This document shows, one piece after another, positions 46,057 to 55,779 of a stretch of 64,000 bases of DNA; positions within the stretch are counted from its first letter, which is position 1; each line of letters opens with the position of its first letter. The translations under genes were made by a program, and so were the position numbers. Source of the DNA: BJGV01 sp964196335 (lineage in GTDB: Bacteria > Pseudomonadota > Gammaproteobacteria > Burkholderiales > Nitrosomonadaceae); NCBI GenBank assembly GCA_965238155.1, contig OZ250175.1, positions 186,001 to 250,000 on the forward strand. Direction: 5' to 3'. The notes beneath the pieces are model-generated. The model made no database searches. It saw nothing but the letters and a program-made list of their open reading frames with translations, and was not told the origin of the DNA.

Positions 46057-47235
46057 ATGCCAGTCATCAAACTTACTAACCTTAATCTCAAAAATAAACG
46101 GGTATTCATTCGCTCTGACCTTAATGTACCGATCAAAAATGGAGTAGTGACATCTGATGCACGTATTACTGCTTCTATGTCTACGATTAATTACTGCCTG
46201 AAACAGGGAGCCAAAGTAATGGTAACCTCACACTTAGGCCGCCCTGAAGAAGGTATATGGTCTGAAGAAAACTCCCTGAAGCCTGTTGCTGATAATATAT
46301 CAACACGTTTAAACAAACCGGTACATTTAATTAAAGATTGGGTTGAGGGCGGATTTGAAGTTAAGGATGGCGATCTTGTAGTATTAGAAAATTGCCGTTT
46401 TAATAAAGGTGAAAAGAAGAATACAGAAGAAACTGCACAAAAATACGCCAAGCTATGCGACGTGTTTGTAATGGATGCCTTTGGTACTGCACATCGTGCA
46501 CAAGCCTCAACTCATGGTATTGCCAAGTATGCGCCTGTAGCCTGTGCCGGAATCTTGTTGACTGAAGAATTAGAAGCGTTAACTAAAGCCTTATTAAATC
46601 CTGCACGACCTATGGTTGCTATTGTAGGTGGCTCCAAAGTTTCAACAAAATTGACTGTTCTTGAATCTTTATCCAAAAAAGTAGACCAATTAGTAGTGGG
46701 TGGTGGTATTGCTAATACTTTTCTAAAAGCTACGGGTAAAAATATTGGAAAATCTTTGTGTGAAGATAATCTGGTTTCTATTGCTAAAGACTTAATGGAT
46801 AAAATGGCAAAACGTGATGCCTCAATTCCTATAGCTGTAGATGTCGTAGTCGGAAAAAGATTAGATCCGAATGAGCCAGCAGTCCTGAAAGATTCTAGTG
46901 CGGTTACTGATGAGGAAATGATTTTTGATATTGGGCCAAAAAGCGCTCGGGAGTTAGCCGATATCATCATGAAAGCAGGAACAGTAGTATGGAATGGCCC
47001 GGTTGGAGTATTTGAATTTGACCAATTTGGATCTGGCACTAAAACCATTGCTACAGCTATAGCCAACACTACAGCTTTCACTCTTGCAGGCGGTGGTGAC
47101 ACTATTGCAGCAATCCAAAAATACAACATCTATGACAAGATTTCTTATATCTCTACTGCTGGTGGTGCATTCCTGGAATTCCTGGAAGGGAAAAAATTGC
47201 CTGCAGTGGAAATACTAGAAGAACGCGCAAACTGA
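46057..47235 (+). CDS. pgk: phosphoglycerate kinase
   Basis: 392 residues; ATP-dependent step between 1,3-bisphosphoglycerate and 3-phosphoglycerate. Substrate-binding KRVFIRSDLNVPIKNG and VTSHLGRPEEG, nucleotide-side VAIVGGSKVSTKLTVLE and WNGPVGVFEFDQF, and TLAGGGDTIAAIQKYN near the C-terminus. No good Shine-Dalgarno before the ATG. 31 bp before pyk. Confidence 0.97.
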   Translation: MPVIKLTNLNLKNKRVFIRSDLNVPIKNGVVTSDARITASMSTINYCLKQGAKVMVTSHLGRPEEGIWSEENSLKPVADNISTRLNKPVHLIKDWVEGGFEVKDGDLVVLENCRFNKGEKKNTEETAQKYAKLCDVFVMDAFGTAHRAQASTHGIAKYAPVACAGILLTEELEALTKALLNPARPMVAIVGGSKVSTKLTVLESLSKKVDQLVVGGGIANTFLKATGKNIGKSLCEDNLVSIAKDLMDKMAKRDASIPIAVDVVVGKRLDPNEPAVLKDSSAVTDEEMIFDIGPKSARELADIIMKAGTVVWNGPVGVFEFDQFGSGTKTIATAIANTTAFTLAGGGDTIAAIQKYNIYDKISYISTAGGAFLEFLEGKKLPAVEILEERAN

Positions 47236-47266
47236 TATACGCTAAGTACTTATTTCCTTATTAAAT

Positions 47267-48730
47267 ATGATCCGAAGAAAAATGCTACGAAGAACAAAAA
47301 TTGTAGCAACCCTTGGTCCGGCATCCAGTAATTCGAAAGTTCTCGAAAGCATGATTCAGGCTGGAGTTGATGTAGTTCGTATCAATTTTGCCCACGGAAC
47401 CAAGGAAGAACATTTCGAAATTATCGAATTGACCCGTTCTCTGGCACGATCCTCAGGACATGCTATAGGCGTACTAGCAGATTTGCAGGGCCCAAAAATC
47501 CGTATAGGAAAATTTGAGAATGGAAGTATATCACTAGAGTCAGGCGATGCTTTTATCCTCGATGCAGACTGTGATCTTGGGAATCAAGAACGAGTAGGTC
47601 TGGATTATAAAGAACTACCAAATGACGTGGAGTCTGGTGTAACTCTTATGTTAGACGATGGCCGCATTGTATTACATGTTTCCAGAGTCAAGGGCCACCA
47701 AGTATATTGTATGGTTGAACAAGGTGGGATACTGTCCAACAACAAGGGTATCAACCGCAAAGGAGGTGGACTCAGTGCTCCTGCATTAACAAGTAAAGAT
47801 ATGGAAGATATCAAGACTGCTGCAGAATTTAAAGCAGATTATCTGGCAGTGTCCTTTCCACGCTCAGGCCAGGACATGTCCATAGCCCGTGATCTAATGA
47901 ATCAGGCAGGTGGTAAAAGTCTGCTGATGGCAAAAATTGAGCGGAAAGAAGCAATTGCAGAACTAGACGATATTTTAAAAGCCTCAGATGCCATCATGGT
48001 TGCACGAGGCGACCTTTCTGTAGAGGTGGGTGATGCAGCAGTGCCGGCATTACAAAAACGTATGATCCGTACCGCCCGTACAAATAACAAATTAGTAGTA
48101 ACTGCTACTCAGATGATGGAATCAATGGTTGCCAGTCAGGTCCCCACTCGAGCAGAAGTATCTGATGTCGCCAATGCAGTATTAGATGGTACTGATGCGG
48201 TAATGCTGTCTTCGGAGTCTGCTTCGGGTCTGTACCCAGTTGAAGCAGTTGAAGCTATGGCCAGAGTATGTCTTGAGGCAGAAAAAGAATATCAGGGCAA
48301 CCTTGAGCTTCGACGAATGCAAGGTGGTATGCCAGACACAATCGAGGAAGCCATTGCCCGAGCCACTATGTTCACTGCAGGTAGTCTAAAAATAGCTGCT
48401 ATTGCCGCTCTTACACAAAGTGGCTTTACAGCGATGCTGATGTCACGAAAAAGCTCTAATGTCCCAATTTTTGCCCTAAGCCCACTGGTAGATACCCGCC
48501 GCAAGGTAACGTTATTTCGTGGAGTTTATCCGGTAAATTTCAGCGGTAAATTTCAGGACCCGGAAATAATTCTAAACCGTGCAGAAAACGAATTACTTAA
48601 GCGTGGAGTTGTAAAAAACGGTGATCTAATACTCATGACTATCGGTGAACCGGTAGGTAAGGCAGGTGGGACAAACACCATGAAGATTGTTAAAGTAGGA
48701 GAGCACGTTAATACTCAATTAAAAAATTAA
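47267..48730 (+). CDS. pyk: pyruvate kinase
   Basis: 487 residues. RRTKIVATLGPASSNSKVLE and VDVVRINFAHGTKEEH at the N-terminus, the signature LLMAKIERKEAIAELDDI with the catalytic Lys, IMVARGDLSVEVG and VTATQMMESMVASQVPTRAE. Two starts are possible, 47267 and 47282 (MLRRTK); the latter matches the usual family N-terminus. Its presence inside a Calvin-cycle block ties carbon fixation to lower glycolysis. Confidence 0.95.
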   Translation: MIRRKMLRRTKIVATLGPASSNSKVLESMIQAGVDVVRINFAHGTKEEHFEIIELTRSLARSSGHAIGVLADLQGPKIRIGKFENGSISLESGDAFILDADCDLGNQERVGLDYKELPNDVESGVTLMLDDGRIVLHVSRVKGHQVYCMVEQGGILSNNKGINRKGGGLSAPALTSKDMEDIKTAAEFKADYLAVSFPRSGQDMSIARDLMNQAGGKSLLMAKIERKEAIAELDDILKASDAIMVARGDLSVEVGDAAVPALQKRMIRTARTNNKLVVTATQMMESMVASQVPTRAEVSDVANAVLDGTDAVMLSSESASGLYPVEAVEAMARVCLEAEKEYQGNLELRRMQGGMPDTIEEAIARATMFTAGSLKIAAIAALTQSGFTAMLMSRKSSNVPIFALSPLVDTRRKVTLFRGVYPVNFSGKFQDPEIILNRAENELLKRGVVKNGDLILMTIGEPVGKAGGTNTMKIVKVGEHVNTQLKN

Positions 48731-48858
48731 ATAGCAAATAGAAAAATATATTTTATTAGTTTTTTTCTTGGCTTTAATTGGATTTTCCTGGTTTTAAACT
48801 ATATTATTCTCTTAACCTACGACTCATAGTTACAGATTCTTTTTTGGAGGACACTTAA

Positions 48859-49923
48859 ATGGCACTCGTATCAATGAGACAACTCTTGGATCACGCAGCA
48901 GAAAATGGCTATGGCCTGCCTGCTTTTAACGTAAACAATCTGGAACAGATCCAGGCCATCATGCAAGCAGCTGATGAATGCAACAGCCCGGTAATCATGC
49001 AGGGCTCTGCAGGTGCCCGTAAATATGCTGGTGAAGCCTTCCTGCGCCATTTGATCGCAGCAGCAGTGGAGGCATATCCACATATACCGGTGGTTATGCA
49101 TCAGGATCATGGTGCCACTCCAGCCGTTTGTGCAAATGCCATTCGTAGCGGATTTTCGAGTGTTATGATGGATGGATCATTGGAAGCTGATGCTAAAACA
49201 CCTTCATCCTACGAATACAACGTTGAAGTTACTGCTAAGGTTGTAGACATGGCTCATTCGGTTGGTGTTTCGGTCGAAGGCGAGCTGGGTTGCCTGGGAT
49301 CACTGGAGACTGGTATGGGCGAAAAAGAAGATGGCCAAGGTGCAGAAGGAGTACTAACGCATGACCAATTGCTGACGGATCCGGAGGAAGCTGCTGATTT
49401 TGTTAAGAAATCCGGCGTAGATGCATTAGCAATCGCTATCGGCACCTCTCATGGCGCTTATAAATTTACTCGCAAACCTACAGGCGATATTCTCGCCATC
49501 GAGCGTATTAAGGAAATCCATAAGCGAATCCCCAACACACATTTGGTTATGCATGGATCCAGTTCGGTTCCACAAGAATGGCTCAATATTATCCGGGAAT
49601 TTGGTGGGGAAATGAAAGAAACCTACGGTGTACCCGTGGAAGAAATTCAGGAAGGCATCAAGCACGGTGTTCGTAAAATAAACATCGATACTGATATTCG
49701 CCTTGCTATGTCTGGTGCAGTTCGACGCCACTTAGCTAAAAACAAGAGTGAGTTCGATCCAAGAAAATTCCTGAAAGATGCAACTGCTGCAGCAAAAGAT
49801 ATATGTAAGGCACGTTTTGAAGCGTTCGGTTGTGCCGGACAAGCGGATAAAATTAAGCCGATCATGCTTGATATCATGGCAAATAAATATGCTAAAGGTG
49901 AATTAAAGGCCGTTATCAAGTAA
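48859..49923 (+). CDS. fba: class II fructose-bisphosphate aldolase
   Basis: 354 residues, zinc-dependent. Begins ALVSMRQLLDHAAENGYGLP; metal ligands in PVVMHQDHGATPAVC, SVEGELGCLGSLETG, IAIGTSHGAYKF and LVMHGSSSVPQE; phosphate-binding GVRKINIDTDIRLA. The 354-residue Calvin-type subtype acts on fructose- and sedoheptulose-bisphosphate in autotrophs (family knowledge). The start follows TTTGGAGGACACTTAA, the strongest Shine-Dalgarno in this block. Confidence 0.97.
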   Translation: MALVSMRQLLDHAAENGYGLPAFNVNNLEQIQAIMQAADECNSPVIMQGSAGARKYAGEAFLRHLIAAAVEAYPHIPVVMHQDHGATPAVCANAIRSGFSSVMMDGSLEADAKTPSSYEYNVEVTAKVVDMAHSVGVSVEGELGCLGSLETGMGEKEDGQGAEGVLTHDQLLTDPEEAADFVKKSGVDALAIAIGTSHGAYKFTRKPTGDILAIERIKEIHKRIPNTHLVMHGSSSVPQEWLNIIREFGGEMKETYGVPVEEIQEGIKHGVRKINIDTDIRLAMSGAVRRHLAKNKSEFDPRKFLKDATAAAKDICKARFEAFGCAGQADKIKPIMLDIMANKYAKGELKAVIK

Positions 49924-50145
49924 CTTTATTGAACCAGAAATGTGTGAAATGAATGCTACTGAAGCTTAAATGGAAAGAGTATATAGTCGCAGTAACAAAG
50001 TTAAACAATTCAATCCTAATTGGTAGTATTCATTTTAGCTGTATCGTGTTTCTTAAGCTGGTCTACAATGAGACAAACTATGAAAATCTTCTATTTTGTA
50101 AACCATAATTTTACTTAAAGTTTTATGATGAAACATGAATATTTC

Positions 50146-50418
50146 TCACTGTGATGGTGGCACATAACCTATAGGATTCTCAGCACCTGCACCAAAGAAG
50201 TGAGCTTCCATTTGTTCTGCCAAATATTTACGTGCTTTGATATCGGCTAAATTTAAGCGGTTCTCATTGACCAGCATGGTCTGGTGTTTAATCCAAGCGG
50301 CCCATGCTTCTCTGGACACCTTTTCAAAAATACGTTTCCCTAACTCTCCCGGATAGGGAGGAAAATCCAGGCCTTCTGCTTCGCGTCCAAGTTTGACGCA
50401 TTGAACCATTCTTACCAT
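50146..50418 (-). CDS. oxidative damage protection protein / Fe(II) trafficking (YggX family)
   Basis: A 90-residue YggX-family protein, protecting Fe-S clusters from oxidative damage in the cytosol. The sequence MVQCVKLGREAEGLDFPPYP followed by GELGKRIFEKVSREAW and KHQTMLVNENRLNL is diagnostic, with the single conserved Cys near the N-terminus. The first or the fourth residue may be the start. It lies between fba (convergent) and argA (same strand, 165 bp). Confidence 0.95.
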   Translation of the reverse strand: MVRMVQCVKLGREAEGLDFPPYPGELGKRIFEKVSREAWAAWIKHQTMLVNENRLNLADIKARKYLAEQMEAHFFGAGAENPIGYVPPSQ

Positions 50419-50583
50419 TAAATTTCTCCGGTCATAATAATTTATCTGAGACCACTAAAGTATGACTATACTATGAAACTAAGTAAACAATCCAAATTGC
50501 GAAAAAACAATATTGAAATTGTTAATACCTTTTTCCGCTCTGGACTATGCATCTATCTATTAAACACCACACATAATTAATAC

Positions 50584-51921
50584 TTATATATTCCTTATGA
50601 AAATTTTGGAACGACGTTTATAGTTGTATCTCCCCTGCCTGATTTTAGGTAATTTCTCTACACTGGTTTCATTGAATCCACGCTCTGTAAACCAGTGTGA
50701 AGTCCTTGTAGTAAGTACAATTAATTTATTAATCCCATTATTCTTAGCCTTGACCTTAATACGTCTGAGCAGAGAATCTCCACACCCTTTATTGCGGTAA
50801 TCAGGATGTATCACCAAACAAGTAAGTTCACCTACATGTGTTCCGGGAAAATGATTAAGCGCAGCACAACCAATAATCATGTTGTCATGTTCCAAAACTA
50901 AAAAACGATCAATTTCTATTTCTATTAGCCTACGATCACGCCCTACTAGTACCCCTTCATTTTTCAGCGGCTCAATCAGTTGTAGAATTCCACCCACATC
51001 ATCAATTTCTGCAGAACGAATAGTTTGTAATGGCCCACGTGAAATCATACAACCAACACCTTTGTGCGTAAATAATTCCTGTAACATAGCGCCATCTATA
51101 CGACGACTAATAAGGTGAATACGCTCCACTCCGCCCATACAGGCCTGTACCGCACATGACAAAAATTTCTGAATATCCTTTGGAAGTTTGACACTGTTAC
51201 TTTCTGGCTTTGATAATAATGCCCTGACCTCAGCCAAAGTCAGCTCACTTAATGACTTATTTAAATCACCATAGGATTTTTTATCTATACCAGGCGTGTC
51301 CATTAAAAAAATGAGCTTATCCGCTTTTAATGCAGTTGCCACTTCAATCGCAACACTTTCCGGAGTCAAAGAAAAAACTTCACCCGTTTGAGAATAACCA
51401 AGTGGTGAGAGTAACGCCATCTCACCTTGATCCAGATGCAGGCGGATAGCTGTCGCATCAATTTTACGTACTTCACCAGTGAACATCAGGTCAACGCCAT
51501 CTACTATTCCTATTGGGCAAGCAGTTATATAGTTTCCATTGGTAATTCTAATAGTAGAATTAGTCATAGGTGGTTTTGATAGCCCCATTGACAACAATGC
51601 TTCAATTTCAATACGAACTTGCCCTACTGTTTCTTTAATTAAGTTCAATGTCACAGCATCAGTAACACGCAGTCCTTTTATAGATTTTGATCGCAAATTG
51701 GCTACTTTTAATCTTGACTTGATTTGTGGATATACACCGTGGACGATAACCAGCTTAACGCCTAGGTTTGCCAATAAGTTGAAGTCACGAAAAAATTCTG
51801 CAGACCTCTCACCTGCCATAATCTCTCCGTCAATAACTACAACAAATGTTTTTCCACGAAACTCATTGACGTAGGGAACAATTGAGCGAAACCAAGCTAC
51901 GAAATTATTGTTTGGCTTCAC
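50584..51921 (-). CDS. argA: N-acetylglutamate synthase
   Basis: A 445-residue bifunctional-architecture ArgA: an N-terminal amino-acid-kinase-like domain (GKTFVVVIDGEIMAGERSAE, VKLVIVHGVYPQIKSRL, LIFLMDTPGID) that binds arginine for feedback inhibition, and a C-terminal GNAT domain (VLEHDNMIIGCAALNHFPG, GELTCLVIHPDYRNKGCGDSL) that transfers acetyl to glutamate. First committed step of arginine synthesis. The start is ATG at 51921. Confidence 0.95.
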   Translation of the reverse strand: MKPNNNFVAWFRSIVPYVNEFRGKTFVVVIDGEIMAGERSAEFFRDFNLLANLGVKLVIVHGVYPQIKSRLKVANLRSKSIKGLRVTDAVTLNLIKETVGQVRIEIEALLSMGLSKPPMTNSTIRITNGNYITACPIGIVDGVDLMFTGEVRKIDATAIRLHLDQGEMALLSPLGYSQTGEVFSLTPESVAIEVATALKADKLIFLMDTPGIDKKSYGDLNKSLSELTLAEVRALLSKPESNSVKLPKDIQKFLSCAVQACMGGVERIHLISRRIDGAMLQELFTHKGVGCMISRGPLQTIRSAEIDDVGGILQLIEPLKNEGVLVGRDRRLIEIEIDRFLVLEHDNMIIGCAALNHFPGTHVGELTCLVIHPDYRNKGCGDSLLRRIKVKAKNNGINKLIVLTTRTSHWFTERGFNETSVEKLPKIRQGRYNYKRRSKIFIRNI

Positions 51922-52060
51922 TATGTACCTCGGTAGGTTAAAAATTTCATTTGGACATACTCTTGTTTTTAATTTATCTAAAGCCCAATAAGCAATAACA
52001 AATTTTTTCTATAGTTTACAATTCATAAGCACATACTCAAAATATGCCTTAAATACTAAA

Positions 52061-52828
52061 TTAGTAGTCACCCCAAATAGTCTGTAGTGCAGCAATTGCT
52101 GCAAGTGCAGCGCTTTCTGTCCTTAGAGTACGACTCCCTAAACGTAGTGAAGAAAATCCTGTCGTCAGAGCAGCAGCATCTTCATCTGATGTAAATCCAC
52201 CTTCCGGCCCCACCAACAAAGTTAATTCAGTAACTGATAAATCTTTTGAGAAATCATGTAACCCCATTTTTGCTGTCGGAGAAAGCATAAAATATAATTT
52301 CCCGGTAGTTTCATTACTTAATCTTTTTTGCATGGCTCCTTGCCTACCAAGCCAATCCGGAAAAGTGACTGGTGAAAACACTTGTGGCACACGATTCCTG
52401 CCACACTGCTCACAGGCAGAAATAACTATTTGCTGCCAGTGTAGTACACGTTTTAGCTCACGTTTACCAGAAAGCCTGACCAGACATCGTTTTGCTACAA
52501 CAGGCTGAATATTATTAACACCTAACTCCACTGCTTTACGTACGATTAAATCCATTTTTATATGAGTACATATGCTCTGAGCTAATGTAATTTGTAATGG
52601 CGATTCATGCTCAAGAATAATAAATTTTTCTATTAATACAAAAACAGCTGTTTTACTTATACACTTGATAAATGCTAAAAACTCACCGCCTTTACCATTG
52701 AACAAAGTAACTTTATCGCCTTTCTCAAGTCGCAGTACATTTACAGCATGATGCATAGCTCCGGCAGGCAACTCGATTGACTGACCCACATTAATTTTAT
52801 CAGGATAATAAAAACGAGGAAATGTCAT
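52061..52828 (-). CDS. rsmE: 16S rRNA m3U1498 methyltransferase
   Basis: A 255-residue SPOUT methyltransferase. N-terminal PUA-like region FPRFYYPDKINVGQSIELPA, then MDLIVRKAVELGVNNIQPVV and the SAM-binding trefoil knot motifs LTLLVGPEGGFTSDEDAA and RLGSRTLRTESAALAAIAAL. Diverges from the thioredoxin-like gene, with 78 bp between start codons. Confidence 0.95.
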   Translation of the reverse strand: MTFPRFYYPDKINVGQSIELPAGAMHHAVNVLRLEKGDKVTLFNGKGGEFLAFIKCISKTAVFVLIEKFIILEHESPLQITLAQSICTHIKMDLIVRKAVELGVNNIQPVVAKRCLVRLSGKRELKRVLHWQQIVISACEQCGRNRVPQVFSPVTFPDWLGRQGAMQKRLSNETTGKLYFMLSPTAKMGLHDFSKDLSVTELTLLVGPEGGFTSDEDAAALTTGFSSLRLGSRTLRTESAALAAIAALQTIWGDY

Positions 52829-52906
52829 AGTTTCCTAAGTAAGATATTAAGAATATTACCCATGATAATATAACAGCAAATTTTTACAGAATTATAGGAG
52901 AAAAAT

Positions 52907-53464
52907 ATGGCAAGCTTAGAAACACCCATTTGTAATTCCGGATGGAAAGCTGAAAATTTTAATTTGTTAGGTGTTGATAGAAAACATTATGATCTGGAAG
53001 CAGCAAGAGGTCAAAATGGTTTATTGATAATGTTTATCTGCAATCATTGCCCTTACGTAAAAGCCGTTTTAGATCGTATAGTCCGCGATGCAACAGAGCT
53101 GCGCCAGCATGGCATCAATACAATAGCTATCATGTCAAATGATCCTTCAGATTACCCAGAAGATTCATTTGACAATATGGCATTAATTGCAAGAGAGTTT
53201 GATTTCCCCTTTCCATACGTATTGGATGAATCTCAGCAAATTGCTAAAACCTATGGTGCAGTATGTACACCGGATTTCTTTGGTTTTAACAACAAACTAG
53301 AATTACAATACCGAGGACGACTTGATGCTTCACGAAAAGAATCAGCGCCTGTTGACGCACGCCGTGACCTTTTTGAGGGTATGTTAATGATTGCTAAAAC
53401 TGGTCAGGGACCAGATAGCCAGACCCCTAGTATTGGCTGTTCAATCAAATGGCGGGAAAAATAG
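52907..53464 (+). CDS. thioredoxin-fold (AhpC/TSA-type) protein
   Basis: 185 residues. The redox motif is MFICNHCPYVKAVLDR, giving a C-x-x-C pair; later YVLDESQQIAKTYGAVCTPD holds the cis-Pro-like loop and an additional Cys; there is no signal peptide, so it is cytosolic. Family members are annotated as thioredoxin or peroxiredoxin-like; the partner is unknown. The start follows ATAGGAGAAAAAT. Its stop is 2 bp before the start chosen for the next gene. Confidence 0.85.
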   Translation: MASLETPICNSGWKAENFNLLGVDRKHYDLEAARGQNGLLIMFICNHCPYVKAVLDRIVRDATELRQHGINTIAIMSNDPSDYPEDSFDNMALIAREFDFPFPYVLDESQQIAKTYGAVCTPDFFGFNNKLELQYRGRLDASRKESAPVDARRDLFEGMLMIAKTGQGPDSQTPSIGCSIKWREK

Positions 53465-53466
53465 GT

Positions 53467-54252
53467 ATGCTAAATGCAGTTATTGCTGCAATAAAAGAGG
53501 TTGCAAAACAAGAGATTATGCCTCGTTACCTAAAAGTACAACGTCATTGCAAATCTGATGGCAGCTTGTGCACTGAAGCTGATGTTGCCGCACAAGAGGC
53601 TCTGTTACGAAAATTACAAAAAATATATCCTGGAAAAATAGTCAGTGAAGAAATGACAGCAGAGCAACAGAATGATCAATGGAACTCTGGAGATGAGGGA
53701 TTATGGTGTATCGACCCAATAGATGGCACTACCAATTTTGTTAATGGCATACCCTATTTTGCAGTTTCAGTAGCATTGATGAATCGCGGCAGAAGTGTTC
53801 TAGGTGTAGTTTACGATCCGATAGCAGATGAAATGTTTTATGCTGAGAAAGGAAAAGGAGCCTTCCTAAATGATGTAAAGCTACCAATCAAAGAATATAT
53901 ACCTACTGTATTAGATGACGCTATAGCAAGTGTAGATTTGAAACGCCTTAATAGAAAACTAGCAGCTAAAATTTCTACCACTCCACCATGCTCTTCACAA
54001 AGAAATTTTGGAGCCTGTGCATTGGAGTGGTGTTTTACCGCTGCCGGACGTTTTGACCTTTATTTACACGGCGGACAAAACCTATGGGATTATGCTGCTG
54101 GTTGTCTTATTTTAGAAGAAGCGGGTGGACGTATGTGTGGCTTTGGTCTGGACGATTTCTGGAAAGAACCTCTGTGGCAGCGATCGGTAATCGCCGCATT
54201 AGACCCAAACTTGTTTTTACAATGGCGTGACTGGATACGTATAAACCGATAG
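53467..54252 (+). CDS. inositol-monophosphatase-family phosphatase
   Basis: About 261 residues of the Li-sensitive, Mg-dependent phosphatase family (IMPase, CysQ, histidinol-phosphatase types). Metal motifs: IVSEEMTAEQ, LWCIDPIDGTTNFVNGIPYF (D-P-I-D-G-T) and NLWDYAAGCLILEEAGG (W-D-Y-A-A-G). The ATG at 53467 (MLNAVIAA) was preferred because the family N-terminus starts there and an AGGT lies just upstream; ATG at 53449 overlaps the preceding gene. The exact substrate is not decided. Confidence 0.85.
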   Translation: MLNAVIAAIKEVAKQEIMPRYLKVQRHCKSDGSLCTEADVAAQEALLRKLQKIYPGKIVSEEMTAEQQNDQWNSGDEGLWCIDPIDGTTNFVNGIPYFAVSVALMNRGRSVLGVVYDPIADEMFYAEKGKGAFLNDVKLPIKEYIPTVLDDAIASVDLKRLNRKLAAKISTTPPCSSQRNFGACALEWCFTAAGRFDLYLHGGQNLWDYAAGCLILEEAGGRMCGFGLDDFWKEPLWQRSVIAALDPNLFLQWRDWIRINR

Positions 54253-54318
54253 GAATAACTGTAGGTGCTCCTATATAAATAGGGATAAAATCATAATATT
54301 TCAAGGTGGGCTACTCAA

Positions 54319-55767
54319 TTGAAGATCATCATTCTAGGTGCAGGACGAGTTGGTACTTCTGTGGCAGAAAATCTGGTAAGTGAGGCTAACGATATTACTC
54401 TGGTTGATGTGGCCTCAAACAGACTCCTGTTGCTACAGGACCATCTTGATTTGCGCACGGTGGCCGGCAATGCCTCCCACCCGTCAGTGTTGATTAAAGC
54501 TGGTGCTAAAGATGCTGATCTGATTCTTGCTGTAACCCAAAGTGACGAGACTAACTTGGTCGCGTGCAAACTTGCTGCCACAATGTTTAATATACCGACC
54601 AAGATTGCTCGTATTCATTCGGCTAATTTCCTTACCTACCCAGAAATTTTTTCATCAGAAAATTTTGGAGTCGATTACGCCATCTGTCCGGAACAGATCA
54701 TCACCGATTACATAGAGAAGCTGATCGAATTCCCGAATGCTCTGCAAGTACTTGACTTTGCAAATGGCAAAGTTAGCTTAGTAGCTGTACGAGCCTTCCA
54801 TGGCGGTCCTTTGGTTGGCCGTGAACTACGTGAATTACGTCAGCACGTACCTAATATTGATACACGTGTTGCAGCAATATTTCGTAAAGACCGTTCTATT
54901 ATTCCAGAGGGAAATACCATAGTCGAAGCAGAAGATGAAGTTTTTTTTCTTGCTGCAGCAAATGATATTAGAAGTGTGATTAGTGAATTGCGGCGAATGG
55001 ATAAGCCGATCGAACGTGTAATGATTGCAGGAGGTGGCAATATTGGCAGGCGTCTAGCTAATGCGCTGGACAAAGCACAGGAAAAAAATTACCAGGTTAA
55101 GCTTATTGAATACGACAAACGAGTAAGTCAGCGTTTAGCTGCAGAACTTCAGCATACCTTGGTTTTACACGGTGATGCTACAGATGAAAGTTTGCTGGAA
55201 AGTGAGAATATTGCTGAGATGGATATGTTTTGTGCGCTCACTAACGACGATGAAAATAACATAATGGCCGCTCTACTTGCTAAAAGTATGGGTGCCCGCA
55301 AAGTGCTCGCACTCATCAATCGTAGTGCATATGTAGATTTGGTACACAGCGGTAATATTGATATTGCCATATCTCCTGCACAAGTTACAATTGGGTCGCT
55401 GCTTGCACATGTCCGACGCGGAGATGTAGTAGCTGTACATAGCCTCCGACGAGGTGCAGCAGAAGCACTGGAGCTGGTTGCCCACGGTGATGCTAACTCA
55501 TCAAATGTTGTGGGACGTCAAGTTGCTGATATTAAATTACCCAAGGGTGCAACTATTGGCGCTATTGTGCGAGGGCTATCGGCAACAGAAAGTCGGGGAT
55601 GGGATAATGAGGAAGGAAAAGCGTCACATGATCATAATGCGCAAGTATTAATTGCCCATCATGACACAGTAATTGAAGCAGAAGATCATATTATTGTATT
55701 TGTAATCAATAAAAAATTAATCCGTCAGGTTGAAAAAATATTTCAGGTTGGAGTCGGTTTCCTGTAA
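54319..55767 (+). CDS. trkA: Trk potassium transporter NAD-binding subunit
   Basis: A 482-residue cytosolic regulator of TrkH. Two RCK modules: the first Rossmann KIIILGAGRVGTSVAENLVS with ITLVDVASNR, and the second RVMIAGGGNIGRRLANALDK; each is followed by a TrkA_C domain (the second QVLIAHHDTVIEAEDHIIVF). TTG start at 54319, preceded by AAGGTGGG. About 20 residues longer than the usual 458-460 owing to an insert (SRGWDNEEGKASHDHNA). 12 bp before trkH. Confidence 0.95.
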   Translation: MKIIILGAGRVGTSVAENLVSEANDITLVDVASNRLLLLQDHLDLRTVAGNASHPSVLIKAGAKDADLILAVTQSDETNLVACKLAATMFNIPTKIARIHSANFLTYPEIFSSENFGVDYAICPEQIITDYIEKLIEFPNALQVLDFANGKVSLVAVRAFHGGPLVGRELRELRQHVPNIDTRVAAIFRKDRSIIPEGNTIVEAEDEVFFLAAANDIRSVISELRRMDKPIERVMIAGGGNIGRRLANALDKAQEKNYQVKLIEYDKRVSQRLAAELQHTLVLHGDATDESLLESENIAEMDMFCALTNDDENNIMAALLAKSMGARKVLALINRSAYVDLVHSGNIDIAISPAQVTIGSLLAHVRRGDVVAVHSLRRGAAEALELVAHGDANSSNVVGRQVADIKLPKGATIGAIVRGLSATESRGWDNEEGKASHDHNAQVLIAHHDTVIEAEDHIIVFVINKKLIRQVEKIFQVGVGFL

Positions 55768-55779
55768 CAGGATCTATTG

